Source: CAYFZO01 sp964347615
GTDB lineage: Bacteria; Pseudomonadota; Gammaproteobacteria; Poriferisulfidales; Oxydemutatoraceae
DNA length: 64,000 nt
Direction of reading: 5' to 3'
Assembly (NCBI GenBank): GCA_964347615.1
Contig: CAYFZO010000010.1
Span: forward strand, 5,975-69,974
The notes below the pieces were generated by a model, which saw nothing but the letters and a program-made list of their open reading frames with translations, did no database searches and was not told the origin of the DNA. Below are positions 1-7,582 of the stretch, piece by piece. The translations under genes were made by a program, and so were the position numbers. How positions within the stretch are numbered: position 1 is the first letter of the stretch; the number at the start of each line of letters is the position of its first letter.

Positions 1-420
1 CCGGGCAACGACGACGCGCTTCGCGCGGTTGAACTGTACGTCTCGGCGGCGGCCGACGCGGTGCTCAAGGGCGTCGAGAAAGGCAAGGAGATCGAGGAGC
101 TGGCCGACGCCCAAGCCAAGGAAGCGGTCAAGGGCGTGATTACGGTCGGTTCCAAGGGTGCCGCCGCGGAGAAAGCCGGGCAGCCGGTCAGAGGCACGCT
201 CAGGCAAACCGGCAAGAAAGACGAGGAACCGGGCAAGGCCAAGCCGAAAGTGAGGATGCGCGGCCTGAGCAGGAAAGCGAAAGGTGAACCCGACAAGGAT
301 ACGAAAGGCCGGGACGATCAGGACGGCAAGGACGGCAAGGACGGCAAGGATGGCCAGGATGGCCAGGATGGCCAGGACGGCAAGACCCTCGGCAAAGGCG
401 CCGACGACATCGCCGAGTGA
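1..420 (+). CDS. rpsB: 30S ribosomal protein S2, C-terminal part, with low-complexity tail (partial)
   Basis: This is the 3' part of rpsB, encoding small-subunit ribosomal protein S2; the start lies before the window. The first residues (PGNDDALRAVELY) match the end of the conserved S2 core, which in most bacteria lies near the C-terminus. Here more than 100 extra residues follow: a Lys/Glu/Gly/Ala-rich linker and then a near-perfect Asp-Gly-Lys/Gln tripeptide array, ending ADDIAE. The tail is highly charged and probably unstructured. tsf follows after 13 bp, the usual rpsB-tsf order, so co-transcription is expected. Assignment to S2 is secure from the core end and the neighbour; the role of the tail is unknown. 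Confidence 0.9.
   Translation, partial: PGNDDALRAVELYVSAAADAVLKGVEKGKEIEELADAQAKEAVKGVITVGSKGAAAEKAGQPVRGTLRQTGKKDEEPGKAKPKVRMRGLSRKAKGEPDKDTKGRDDQDGKDGKDGKDGQDGQDGQDGKTLGKGADDIAE
322..384 (+). repeat. 9-bp in-frame tandem repeat in rpsB tail (7 units)
   Basis: Seven consecutive 9-bp units of the form GA(C/T)GGC(A/C)AG encode DGK-DGK-DGK-DGQ-DGQ-DGQ-DGK. Units 1-3 and 7 are identical, and so are units 4-6, which suggests stepwise expansion by slippage. The unit length keeps the reading frame. Confidence 0.9.
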
Positions 421-433
421 GAGGGGAGGGGTC

Positions 434-1315
434 ATGGAAATAACCGCGGCGATGGTCAAGGAATTGCGCGAAAGAACCGGCGTCGGAATGATGGAGTGCA
501 AACGCTTCCTCGTCGAAGCCGGCGGCGACGTCGAACGTGCGATCGAGGAGTTGCGCAAATCGGGCCGAGGCAGGGCCGACAAGAAAGCGGGCAGAATCGC
601 CGCCGAAGGCGTCATCCGGGTCAAGAGCGACGGCAAGGGCGTTTTCGTTCTCGCCGAAGTCAACTGCGAAACCGACTTCGTCGCGCGCGACGAACAGTTT
701 CTGTCTTTCGCTGAGACCGCGGTGCAGGCGATACTCGAGCAGGCCCCGGACGACGTCGCGGCGCTCGGTGCGCTGACCGCCGCGGGACGCAGCATCGAAG
801 ACGCGCGTCTTGATCTGGTCGGCAAGATCGGGGAGAACGTTCAAGTGCGCCGCTTCGAGCGCGTGTCCCTGCGCGGCGACGTCTCGGCGGTGTATTTGCA
901 CGGCGACAGGATCGGCGTGCTTGTGGACATGAGCGGCGGCGACGAGCCGCTGGCGCGCGACGTTGCGATGCACGTCGCCGCAAGCCGCCCGTTGTGCGTT
1001 TCCGACAAGGACGTCCCCGCCGACGTGCTCGACAAGGAAAAATCGGTGTTGCGGGCTCAGGCCGAAGCCAGCGGCAAACCGCCCGAGATCGTCGAGAAGA
1101 TGGTGCAGGGCAGGTTGCGCAAGTTCTTATCCGAAGTGACCTTGCTGGGGCAGCCTTTCGTCAAGGATCCCGACCGGTCGGTCGCGGAGGTTCTCAAGCC
1201 TCACAACGCTTCGGTCAACGCGTTCCACCGGTTCGAAGTCGGCGAGGGGGTCGAGAAGAAGCAGGAGAATTTCGCCGAAGAAGTCGAAGCGCAGGTCAAG
1301 GCCGCCGGCTCTTGA
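434..1315 (+). CDS. tsf: Elongation factor Ts
   Basis: EF-Ts, the cytoplasmic nucleotide-exchange factor that regenerates EF-Tu-GTP. It has 293 residues, close to the E. coli length. The N-terminal UBA-like helices carry RTGVGMMECKRFL (about residues 12-24), and the EF-Tu-contacting core carries the signature EVNCETDFVAR at about residue 75. The ATG at 434 is preceded by a strong Shine-Dalgarno stretch, GAGGGGAGGGG. An in-frame start at 284 would overlap rpsB by 137 bp and was not chosen. It lies 13 bp after rpsB and about 70 bp before pyrH, the standard rpsB-tsf-pyrH-frr order. Confidence 0.97.
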   Translation: MEITAAMVKELRERTGVGMMECKRFLVEAGGDVERAIEELRKSGRGRADKKAGRIAAEGVIRVKSDGKGVFVLAEVNCETDFVARDEQFLSFAETAVQAILEQAPDDVAALGALTAAGRSIEDARLDLVGKIGENVQVRRFERVSLRGDVSAVYLHGDRIGVLVDMSGGDEPLARDVAMHVAASRPLCVSDKDVPADVLDKEKSVLRAQAEASGKPPEIVEKMVQGRLRKFLSEVTLLGQPFVKDPDRSVAEVLKPHNASVNAFHRFEVGEGVEKKQENFAEEVEAQVKAAGS

Positions 1316-1384
1316 GCGCGACCTTGCCGCTGCATTCCGCACCCCGCGCCGCTGCGGGACGTCGAGACTTGGGGGACGCGGCGA

Positions 1385-2104
1385 GTGCTTAAGAGGGTCT
1401 TGCTCAAACTCAGCGGGGAAGGGCTGATCAGCAATTCCCGCGGCGGCGTCGAGACCACGGTGTTGCGTTGCGTCGCTTCGGAGATCGCCACGGTGAACGC
1501 GCTGGGGGTCGCCATTGCGGCGGTGGTCGGCGGCGGCAACCTGGTGCGCGGAAAAGTTCTCGAGGACGCCGGCGTGGACCGGGTCACCGGCGATCAGATG
1601 GGGATGCTGGCGACGATAATCAACGCTTTGGCCTTGCAAAGTGCTTTGGAGAAGATCGGAGTGAGCGTTCGCGTGATGTCGGCTTTGCAGGTCAACGACG
1701 TGTGCGAGAGTTACATTCGCCGCCGCGCGATGAGACACCTCGACAAGGGGCGCGTCGTGATCTTCGCCGCCGGCACAGGCAATCCCTTCTTCACCACCGA
1801 CACCGCGGCCAGCTTGCGGGCGATCGAGATCGACGCCGACCTCATGCTCAAGGCGACCAAAGTGGACGGGGTGTACGACCGCGACCCCGTCAAATCATCC
1901 GACGCCAAGCTGTACCGACGTCTGTCGTACGATCGGATTCTCGACGAGCAGCTCGGCGTGATGGACGCGACCGCGGTCGTGATGTGTCGGGACAACAAGC
2001 TGCCGGTGCGGGTGTTCAACGTCCTCGAACCCGGCGGGTTTGAGAAAATCGCACGCGGCGAAGAAGTCGGAACCTTGGTAACGGAGATTGCCGACGATGA
2101 TTGA
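1385..2104 (+). CDS. pyrH: UMP kinase
   Basis: Hexameric UMP kinase of the amino-acid-kinase fold, which phosphorylates UMP to UDP with ATP in pyrimidine nucleotide synthesis. 239 residues, matching the family. Visible motifs are LKLSGEGL (phosphate binding), VVGGGNLVRG, GDQMGMLAT, GTGNPFFTTDTAA (UMP/phosphate site) and KATKVDGVYDRDP. It starts with GTG at 1385. Its stop codon overlaps the start of frr, which suggests translational coupling. Confidence 0.97.
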   Translation: MLKRVLLKLSGEGLISNSRGGVETTVLRCVASEIATVNALGVAIAAVVGGGNLVRGKVLEDAGVDRVTGDQMGMLATIINALALQSALEKIGVSVRVMSALQVNDVCESYIRRRAMRHLDKGRVVIFAAGTGNPFFTTDTAASLRAIEIDADLMLKATKVDGVYDRDPVKSSDAKLYRRLSYDRILDEQLGVMDATAVVMCRDNKLPVRVFNVLEPGGFEKIARGEEVGTLVTEIADDD

Positions 2105-2654
2105 GGGGATGGAAAAGCAAGCGGCGGACAAGATGCAGAAGAGCATCGTGGCCTTGAAGGCCGAGCTGGCGAAAATCAGGACCGGCAGGGCGCATCCGAG
2201 CCTGCTCGATCACGTGACGGTCGAGGCCTACGGCGCCAAACTGCCGCTGGCGCAGGTGTCGAGCGTCACCGTCGAGGACGCCGTGACGCTGACGCTCAAC
2301 GTGTGGGAAAAGCAGAACGTCGAACCCGTCGAGAAAGCGATTGCCGGGGCCGGTCTGGGGCTCAATCCGGCAGTCAGCGGTACGCTGGTGCGGGTGCCGG
2401 TGCCGCCGTTGACCGAGGAACGGCGCAAGGATTTGGTCAAGGTGGTGCGCCGGCACGGCGAGACCGCCAGGGTTTCGATCCGGAACGTCCGCAGGGACGC
2501 CAACCAACGGGCCAAAGACGCGTTGAAAGCGAAAGAGATATCACAGGATCAGGAAAAAGCCTGCGAGAAAGCGGTGCAGAAGTTGACCGACCGTTACATC
2601 GCCGAAGTTGATGCGGTTCTCTCCGCCAAAGAAAAAGACCTCATGGCCGTTTAG
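2097..2654 (+). CDS. frr: Ribosome recycling factor
   Basis: RRF splits post-termination ribosomes together with EF-G in the cytoplasm. 185 residues, the normal size. KIRTGRAHPSLLDHV and the C-terminal RRDANQRAKD...EISQDQEK segment are diagnostic of the two-domain tRNA-mimic fold. I chose ATG 2097 (MIEGMEKQ), which overlaps the pyrH stop by 8 bp; an in-frame TTG at 2088 is less likely, and ATG 2109 would trim four residues. It is coupled to pyrH and followed 24 bp later by uppS. Confidence 0.96.
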   Translation: MIEGMEKQAADKMQKSIVALKAELAKIRTGRAHPSLLDHVTVEAYGAKLPLAQVSSVTVEDAVTLTLNVWEKQNVEPVEKAIAGAGLGLNPAVSGTLVRVPVPPLTEERRKDLVKVVRRHGETARVSIRNVRRDANQRAKDALKAKEISQDQEKACEKAVQKLTDRYIAEVDAVLSAKEKDLMAV

Positions 2655-2678
2655 CCCTGAGGGGTTCTCTATCCGCGC

Positions 2679-3407
2679 ATGAGCGAGCGACGGGCTGAAC
2701 ACGTCGCCGTGATCATGGACGGTAACGGACGCTGGGCGAACCGCCGCGGCAAGAGCAGGGTTTTCGGGCATCGCCGGGGAGTCGAGACCGCGCGTGAAAT
2801 CGTGCGCGCCAGCGCCGAGTTCGGCGTCTCGACGCTGACCTTGTTCGCTTTCAGCACCGAAAACCGAGGCCGTCCTTCGCCCGAGATCTCCGCCTTGATC
2901 ACGTTGTTCACCGAGGCCTTGCGCAAGGAGATAGAAGAGCTGGTCGAAAACGGGGTGCGGTTGAAGTTCATCGGTGATTTGTCGTTTTTCGACGCCGACT
3001 TCCTGCGCGGGGTGCACGAGGCCGAAGCCAAGACCGGAGATCTGGACCGCCTGAGGCTGAACGTCGCAATCAACTACAGCGGACGTTGGGACGTCGCAAA
3101 CGCCGTTTCTCTCGCGCTCGCTTCGGGTGCGCTCGGCGCCGGCGAAGCGCGGGACGTCGAGCGCGAGCTGCCGAACCATCTTTCCGTGCGCGACGTGGAT
3201 CTGTTGATACGAACCGGCGGCGAACGTCGAATCAGCAATTTCCTGCTGTGGCAAAGCGCGTACGCGGAGCTGTATTTCACCGACGCCTTGTGGCCTGACT
3301 TCGGCAAGGAGCAGTACGCCGAGGCGCTTGATTGGTACGCCCGCCGCGAACGCCGCTTCGGGCTGACTTCCGGGCAACTGCATGGTCTTTCCGGAGGCGG
3401 CGGATGA
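2679..3407 (+). CDS. uppS: Undecaprenyl diphosphate synthase (cis-prenyltransferase)
   Basis: Cis-prenyltransferase that extends FPP with IPP to C55-PP, the carrier lipid precursor for peptidoglycan and LPS. 242 residues. Motifs in order: VIMDGNGRWA with the catalytic Asp (about residue 15), GHRRGVE, LFAFSTENRGRP, and the C-terminal LLIRTGGERRISNFLLWQSA that binds IPP and Mg. The gene is complete, but its last 277 bp belong to a 344-bp unit present three times in tandem. The stop overlaps an ATG (ATGA) that begins a cdsA-like reading frame. Confidence 0.95.
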   Translation: MSERRAEHVAVIMDGNGRWANRRGKSRVFGHRRGVETAREIVRASAEFGVSTLTLFAFSTENRGRPSPEISALITLFTEALRKEIEELVENGVRLKFIGDLSFFDADFLRGVHEAEAKTGDLDRLRLNVAINYSGRWDVANAVSLALASGALGAGEARDVERELPNHLSVRDVDLLIRTGGERRISNFLLWQSAYAELYFTDALWPDFGKEQYAEALDWYARRERRFGLTSGQLHGLSGGGG

Positions 3408-3751
3408 GCAGGGGCAGAGCCGACCGGCAGGAGCGTCGCCGCGTTGCGACCGGCTTGCAGCTGGCGGTTGCGGTGCTCGGCGCCGGCGAAGCGCGGGACG
3501 TCGAGCGCGAGCTGCCGAACCATCTTTCCGTGCGCGACGTGGATCTGTTGATACGAACCGGCGGCGAACGTCGAATCAGCAATTTCCTGCTGTGGCAAAG
3601 CGCGTACGCGGAGCTGTATTTCACCGACGCCTTGTGGCCTGACTTCGGCAAGGAGCAGTACGCCGAGGCGCTTGATTGGTACGCCCGCCGCGAACGCCGC
3701 TTCGGGCTGACTTCCGGGCAACTGCATGGTCTTTCCGGAGGCGGCGGATGA
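3404..3751 (+). pseudogene. Chimeric reading frame: CdsA N-terminus joined to UppS C-terminal half (copy 1)
   Basis: This frame starts at the cdsA-type ATG (MSRGRADRQERR) with its normal upstream context and reads 24 or so CdsA residues. It then crosses the repeat junction in frame into the last ~92 residues of UppS (LGAGEARDVERE to the Gly-rich end). It gives 115 residues with the UppS RTGGE motif but no catalytic Asp region. It is a by-product of the 344-bp duplication. It could be translated because the ribosome-binding region is intact, but no function is expected. Confidence 0.75.
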
Positions 3752-4095
3752 GCAGGGGCAGAGCCGACCGGCAGGAGCGTCGCCGCGTTGCGACCGGCTT
3801 GCAGCTGGCGGTTGCGGTGCTCGGCGCCGGCGAAGCGCGGGACGTCGAGCGCGAGCTGCCGAACCATCTTTCCGTGCGCGACGTGGATCTGTTGATACGA
3901 ACCGGCGGCGAACGTCGAATCAGCAATTTCCTGCTGTGGCAAAGCGCGTACGCGGAGCTGTATTTCACCGACGCCTTGTGGCCTGACTTCGGCAAGGAGC
4001 AGTACGCCGAGGCGCTTGATTGGTACGCCCGCCGCGAACGCCGCTTCGGGCTGACTTCCGGGCAACTGCATGGTCTTTCCGGAGGCGGCGGATGA
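3748..4095 (+). pseudogene. Chimeric reading frame: CdsA N-terminus joined to UppS C-terminal half (copy 2)
   Basis: This is the second copy of the same 115-residue CdsA/UppS chimera, produced by the next repeat unit. It begins at an ATGA overlap with the previous chimera and ends by overlapping the true cdsA start at 4092. The chain of ATGA overlaps means ribosomes could pass from uppS through both chimeras into cdsA without a gap. Confidence 0.75.
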
Positions 4096-4946
4096 GCAGG
4101 GGCAGAGCCGACCGGCAGGAGCGTCGCCGCGTTGCGACCGGCTTGCAGCTGGCGGTTGCGGTGCTCGCCGCCGTGTCGCTGCTTCCCACCGCGGGTGTTG
4201 CACTGGTTTTCGCCGGTGTCGCCGGCGTTGCGGCGTGGGAATGGGCGTTGTTGTCGTCGTTGCGCGGACGTCGCGCGGCGGCGGTCGTCGCGGGGGTGGA
4301 GCTGTTGCTCGCGGCGCTTTGGTTCGCGCCGCTCGCACCGTTGCCCGGCGTTGCCTTGTATCTCGCCGCCGGCTGGTGGTTCTTTGTCTTCGTGCTGGTC
4401 TCGTCCTACCGCCCGGACTGGTGCGGGCAGCCGTGGTTGCAGCGTTGTCTTCGCGCCGGTCTGCCGTTCGCGCTGGCGGGCGCGTGGGTTGCGGTGTGGC
4501 GGTTGCATCAAAGCAGCGCCGGTCTGCTGCTTTACCTGCTGCTGCTGGTTTCGTTGTCGGACGTCGGCGCTTATTACGCGGGGCGACGCTGGGGAAAGCG
4601 GAAATTGTCCCCTGATCTGAGCGGCGGAAAAACCGTGGCGGGACTGTGGGGAGGCGTGGCGTGCGCGGCGGTGCTCGCGGTCGCCGCCGCGCTGGCGCTT
4701 AAGCTCGTCGCCGCGACGGGGGAGGCTGGCTTGCTCTATCTGCTCGACGTGGTTCTGCTGAGCCTGTTCGCGGTGTTGGCCGGGGTCGTCGGCGACCTCG
4801 GCCTGAGCCTGCTGAAGCGCAACGCGGGCGCGAAGGACAGCGGGGCGCTGCTGCCGGGACACGGCGGCGTGCTCGACCGCGTCGACAGTACGCTTGCCGC
4901 GGCGCCGGTGTTCGCCATCGCGCACCAGCTCGCGTTCGGCACGTAG
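4092..4946 (+). CDS. cdsA: Phosphatidate cytidylyltransferase
   Basis: Integral membrane CDP-diacylglycerol synthase, which joins CTP and phosphatidate at the entry to all phospholipid synthesis. 284 residues, about the family length. After a basic N-terminus there are about eight hydrophobic segments. The C-terminal family signature is complete: KRNAGAKDSG, then LLPGHGGVLDRVDS (about residues 238-263). The start chosen is the last of three identical ATGA-type starts, because only this frame continues into the membrane domain. Only its first ~70 bp are duplicated upstream. Confidence 0.95.
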   Translation: MSRGRADRQERRRVATGLQLAVAVLAAVSLLPTAGVALVFAGVAGVAAWEWALLSSLRGRRAAAVVAGVELLLAALWFAPLAPLPGVALYLAAGWWFFVFVLVSSYRPDWCGQPWLQRCLRAGLPFALAGAWVAVWRLHQSSAGLLLYLLLLVSLSDVGAYYAGRRWGKRKLSPDLSGGKTVAGLWGGVACAAVLAVAAALALKLVAATGEAGLLYLLDVVLLSLFAVLAGVVGDLGLSLLKRNAGAKDSGALLPGHGGVLDRVDSTLAAAPVFAIAHQLAFGT

Positions 4947-4986
4947 GCACCGGGCGTTGCTGGACACCAAGAGGCTTCGGAACGAA

Positions 4987-6183
4987 ATGGAAAGGCGCGA
5001 AATCACGATTCTGGGTGCGACCGGCAGCGTCGGCACGAACGCGCTTGACGTGATTGCGCGTCATCCCGAGAGTTACCGGGTGTTTGCGTTGACCGCGCGC
5101 GCCAACGTCGAACTGCTGGCCGAACAATGCGCGCGTTTCACTCCCGATTACGCGGTCGTCGCCGACGCCGGGCGGCTGGATGAGGCGAAAGCGCGCATGG
5201 CCGGGTTGAAGACGCAAGTGCTCGCCGGCGCCGACGCGATCGAGCAAGTCGCTTCGGACGACCGCTGCGACGTGGTGATCGCGGGCATCGTCGGGTCGGT
5301 CGGGCTCGCGCCGACGCTGGCCGCGGTGCGCACGGGCAAACGGGTGCTGCTGGCGAACAAGGAGGCGTTGGTGATGGCGGGTTCCTTGTTCATGCGCGAG
5401 GTCGAGGCAAGCGGCGCGGTGGTGTTGCCGGTGGACAGCGAGCACAACGGGATATTCCAATGCCTCGGGCGGGAGCGGACCGAGGCGGTCGAGAAGATCA
5501 TATTGACCGCGTCGGGCGGGCCGTTCCTGAACGCGCCGGTCGAGTCGCTGGCCGCGGTGACGCCCGCGCAAGCCTGTGCGCATCCGAATTGGGACATGGG
5601 GGCGAAGATTTCGGTTGATTCGGCGACCTTGATGAACAAGGGACTCGAAGTCATCGAGGCGTGCTGGCTGTTCGGTTTGGCTCCCGAGCAGGTCGAAGTC
5701 GTCGTGCATCCGCAGAGCATCCTGCACGCGATGGTTGCGTTCAAGGACGGGAGCATCCTTGCGCAGATGGCGCAACCGGACATGCGCGTGCCGATCGCCT
5801 GTGCGCTGGCGTGGCCCGAGCGGATCGCCAGCGGGGTCGGCCCGCTGGATTTCTCGCGCGTCGCCAAGCTCGAGTTGCTGGAAGTCGACGAGCGGAAGTT
5901 CCCCTGCCTGCCGCTGGCTTACCGAGCCTTGCGCGCCGGCGCCGCCGCGATGATTGCGCTGAACGCCGCCAACGAGGTCGCGGTCGGGGAATTCCTCGCG
6001 GGGAGGCTGCGTTTCGACCGCGTCCCCGCGGTGGTCGAGGCGGTGGTCGCCGCCGCCGGCGCCGCGGAACAGCCGCTGGATCGGCTCGAAGCAATCGTCG
6101 CGGCGGACTCGGCGGCGCGTGAGCGGGCACGAACGGCGATACGGCGGGACAAGGGCGTTTCGGGTAGTATGATTGCGCCCTGA
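4987..6183 (+). CDS. dxr: 1-deoxy-D-xylulose-5-phosphate reductoisomerase
   Basis: The first committed enzyme of the MEP isoprenoid pathway, converting DXP to MEP with NADPH. 398 residues, typical. The NADPH-binding ILGATGSVGTNALDVI is at the N-terminus. The metal and substrate motifs LLANKEALVMAG, PVDSEHNGIFQCL, LTASGGPF and ISVDSATLMNKGLEVIEA follow in order. ATG 4987 is used because it puts the Rossmann motif right at the start; upstream in-frame codons are Arg/Ser-rich and overlap cdsA. Its product feeds the uppS step encoded upstream. Confidence 0.97.
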   Translation: MERREITILGATGSVGTNALDVIARHPESYRVFALTARANVELLAEQCARFTPDYAVVADAGRLDEAKARMAGLKTQVLAGADAIEQVASDDRCDVVIAGIVGSVGLAPTLAAVRTGKRVLLANKEALVMAGSLFMREVEASGAVVLPVDSEHNGIFQCLGRERTEAVEKIILTASGGPFLNAPVESLAAVTPAQACAHPNWDMGAKISVDSATLMNKGLEVIEACWLFGLAPEQVEVVVHPQSILHAMVAFKDGSILAQMAQPDMRVPIACALAWPERIASGVGPLDFSRVAKLELLEVDERKFPCLPLAYRALRAGAAAMIALNAANEVAVGEFLAGRLRFDRVPAVVEAVVAAAGAAEQPLDRLEAIVAADSAARERARTAIRRDKGVSGSMIAP

Positions 6184-6220
6184 ACTTCGCTTGAACCCTG
6201 TTCGACCCCCGGAAAAACCG

Positions 6221-7582
6221 ATGCTGCTGACCAGTCTTTTCGCCTTTATCGTCGCAATCGGCGTCATTGTCTCTTTTCACGAGTTCGGCCACTTCTGGGT
6301 CGCGCGGCGGCTCGGCGTGAAAGTGTTGCGGTACTCGATCGGCTTCGGCAGACCGTTGTGGCGCAAGGTCGGCGCCGACGGCACCGAATACGTGGTCGCG
6401 GCGATTCCGCTCGGCGGCTACGTCAGGATGCTTGACGAGCGCGAGGGGCCGGTCGCGCCGCGCGAGCTTGGTTTCGCGTTCAACCGCAAATCGCTCGGCG
6501 CGCGCACGGCAATCGTCGCGGCGGGTCCGCTGTTCAACTTCGTCTTGGCGTTGGTGCTGTATTACCTGATGTTCATGGTCGGGGTGTCGGGGGTAAAACC
6601 GATCGTCGGGGAAGTCGTTCCCGCCAGCGTCGCCGAACGCGCCGGTGTCGAAGCGGACGATCAGTTCGTCGAGATCGCCGGCCGATCGGTTGCGAGTTGG
6701 CGTCAAGCCCTGCTTGCGTTGCTCGACGCCGGCCTCAAGCAGGAAGCGTTCGCCGCGACGGTGATCGAGCCCGACGGCGTCGAGCGCCGCGTGGTGCTCG
6801 ACGCCGTCGGCATCAACCTGCTCGACAGCGGGGACGTGCTCGGGCGGCTGGGCATCGAGCCCAAGCGTCCGGAGTCCGAAGTGGAGGCGGTCGTCGGTGA
6901 AGTGCAGGCGGATTCCGGCGCGGGGCGGTCGGGCTTGCAGCCCGGCGACCGCGTGACCTCGTTCGCCGGGCGGGAGATCGGAAGCTGGGCCGAACTGGTG
7001 AGGTCGGCGCGGGCAAGCCCCGAGAGGCGCGTGTCGATCGTCGTCGAAAGGGACGGCGCACGTCTCGACGTCGAACTCGAGATCGGCGCGACCGAGCGCA
7101 ACGGCGAAACCGTCGGTTACATGGGCGTGAGCCCGCGCGCAGCGCCGCCGCAACTCAGGCAGCGTTACCTTTCGTTCGTGCGCTACGGCCCATTCGAATC
7201 CTTGCCGCTTGCAGCCGAAAAGACCTGGGACGTGACGGTACTGACGGTCAAGATCATGAAACGGCTGCTGTTCGGTGAAGCGTCGTTGAAGAACGTCAGC
7301 GGCCCGGTCGGCATCGCCGAGTTCGCCGGTTCTTCCCTGTTGCAGGGGCTGGGGTCGTTCCTCGGTCTGCTGGCCTTGCTGAGCGTCAGCATCGGTCTGC
7401 TGAACCTGTTACCGGTACCGATACTCGACGGAGGGCATCTGCTGTATTACCTGATCGAATTCGTCAAGGGCTCGCCGTTGTCGATGCAAGCGCAAGTGGT
7501 CGGGCAATGGGTGGGGATCTTCATGCTGGGCGGTCTCATGGTATTGGCGCTGTACAACGACCTTAATCGCCTGCTTGGCTGA
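6221..7582 (+). CDS. rseP: RIP site-2 zinc metalloprotease RseP
   Basis: Inner-membrane intramembrane protease that cleaves anti-sigma factors and signal-peptide remnants, linked to the envelope stress response. 453 residues. The zinc motif HEFGH is at residues 20-24 in the first transmembrane segment. Two PDZ-like regions lie in the periplasmic part (about 110-290), and the second catalytic motif VPILDGGHLL is near residue 400 in a later membrane segment. The start at 6221 is the only one that places HEFGH in TM1. The last base of its stop is shared with the bamA start. Confidence 0.96.
   Translation: MLLTSLFAFIVAIGVIVSFHEFGHFWVARRLGVKVLRYSIGFGRPLWRKVGADGTEYVVAAIPLGGYVRMLDEREGPVAPRELGFAFNRKSLGARTAIVAAGPLFNFVLALVLYYLMFMVGVSGVKPIVGEVVPASVAERAGVEADDQFVEIAGRSVASWRQALLALLDAGLKQEAFAATVIEPDGVERRVVLDAVGINLLDSGDVLGRLGIEPKRPESEVEAVVGEVQADSGAGRSGLQPGDRVTSFAGREIGSWAELVRSARASPERRVSIVVERDGARLDVELEIGATERNGETVGYMGVSPRAAPPQLRQRYLSFVRYGPFESLPLAAEKTWDVTVLTVKIMKRLLFGEASLKNVSGPVGIAEFAGSSLLQGLGSFLGLLALLSVSIGLLNLLPVPILDGGHLLYYLIEFVKGSPLSMQAQVVGQWVGIFMLGGLMVLALYNDLNRLLG

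Larger units (their letters stand above)
3131..4162 (+). repeat. Exact 344-bp tandem triplication spanning the uppS/cdsA junction
   Basis: Three copies lie head to tail: 3131-3474, 3475-3818 and 3819-4162. Each holds the last 277 bp of uppS, the ATGA overlap and the first 70 bp or so of cdsA. I found no difference between copies on reading. The copies meet at GCTCGGCGCCGG, which resembles GCTCGCCGCCG at the same place in intact cdsA, so a microhomology of about 5-11 bp probably seeded the event. 344 is not a multiple of three, so each junction shifts from the cdsA frame into the uppS frame. A real recent amplification and an assembly artefact are both possible. Confidence 0.9.

Noticed and set aside
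284..433. Upstream start for tsf
   Set aside because: It would translate the rpsB repeat in another frame and ignore the strong ribosome-binding site before 434.
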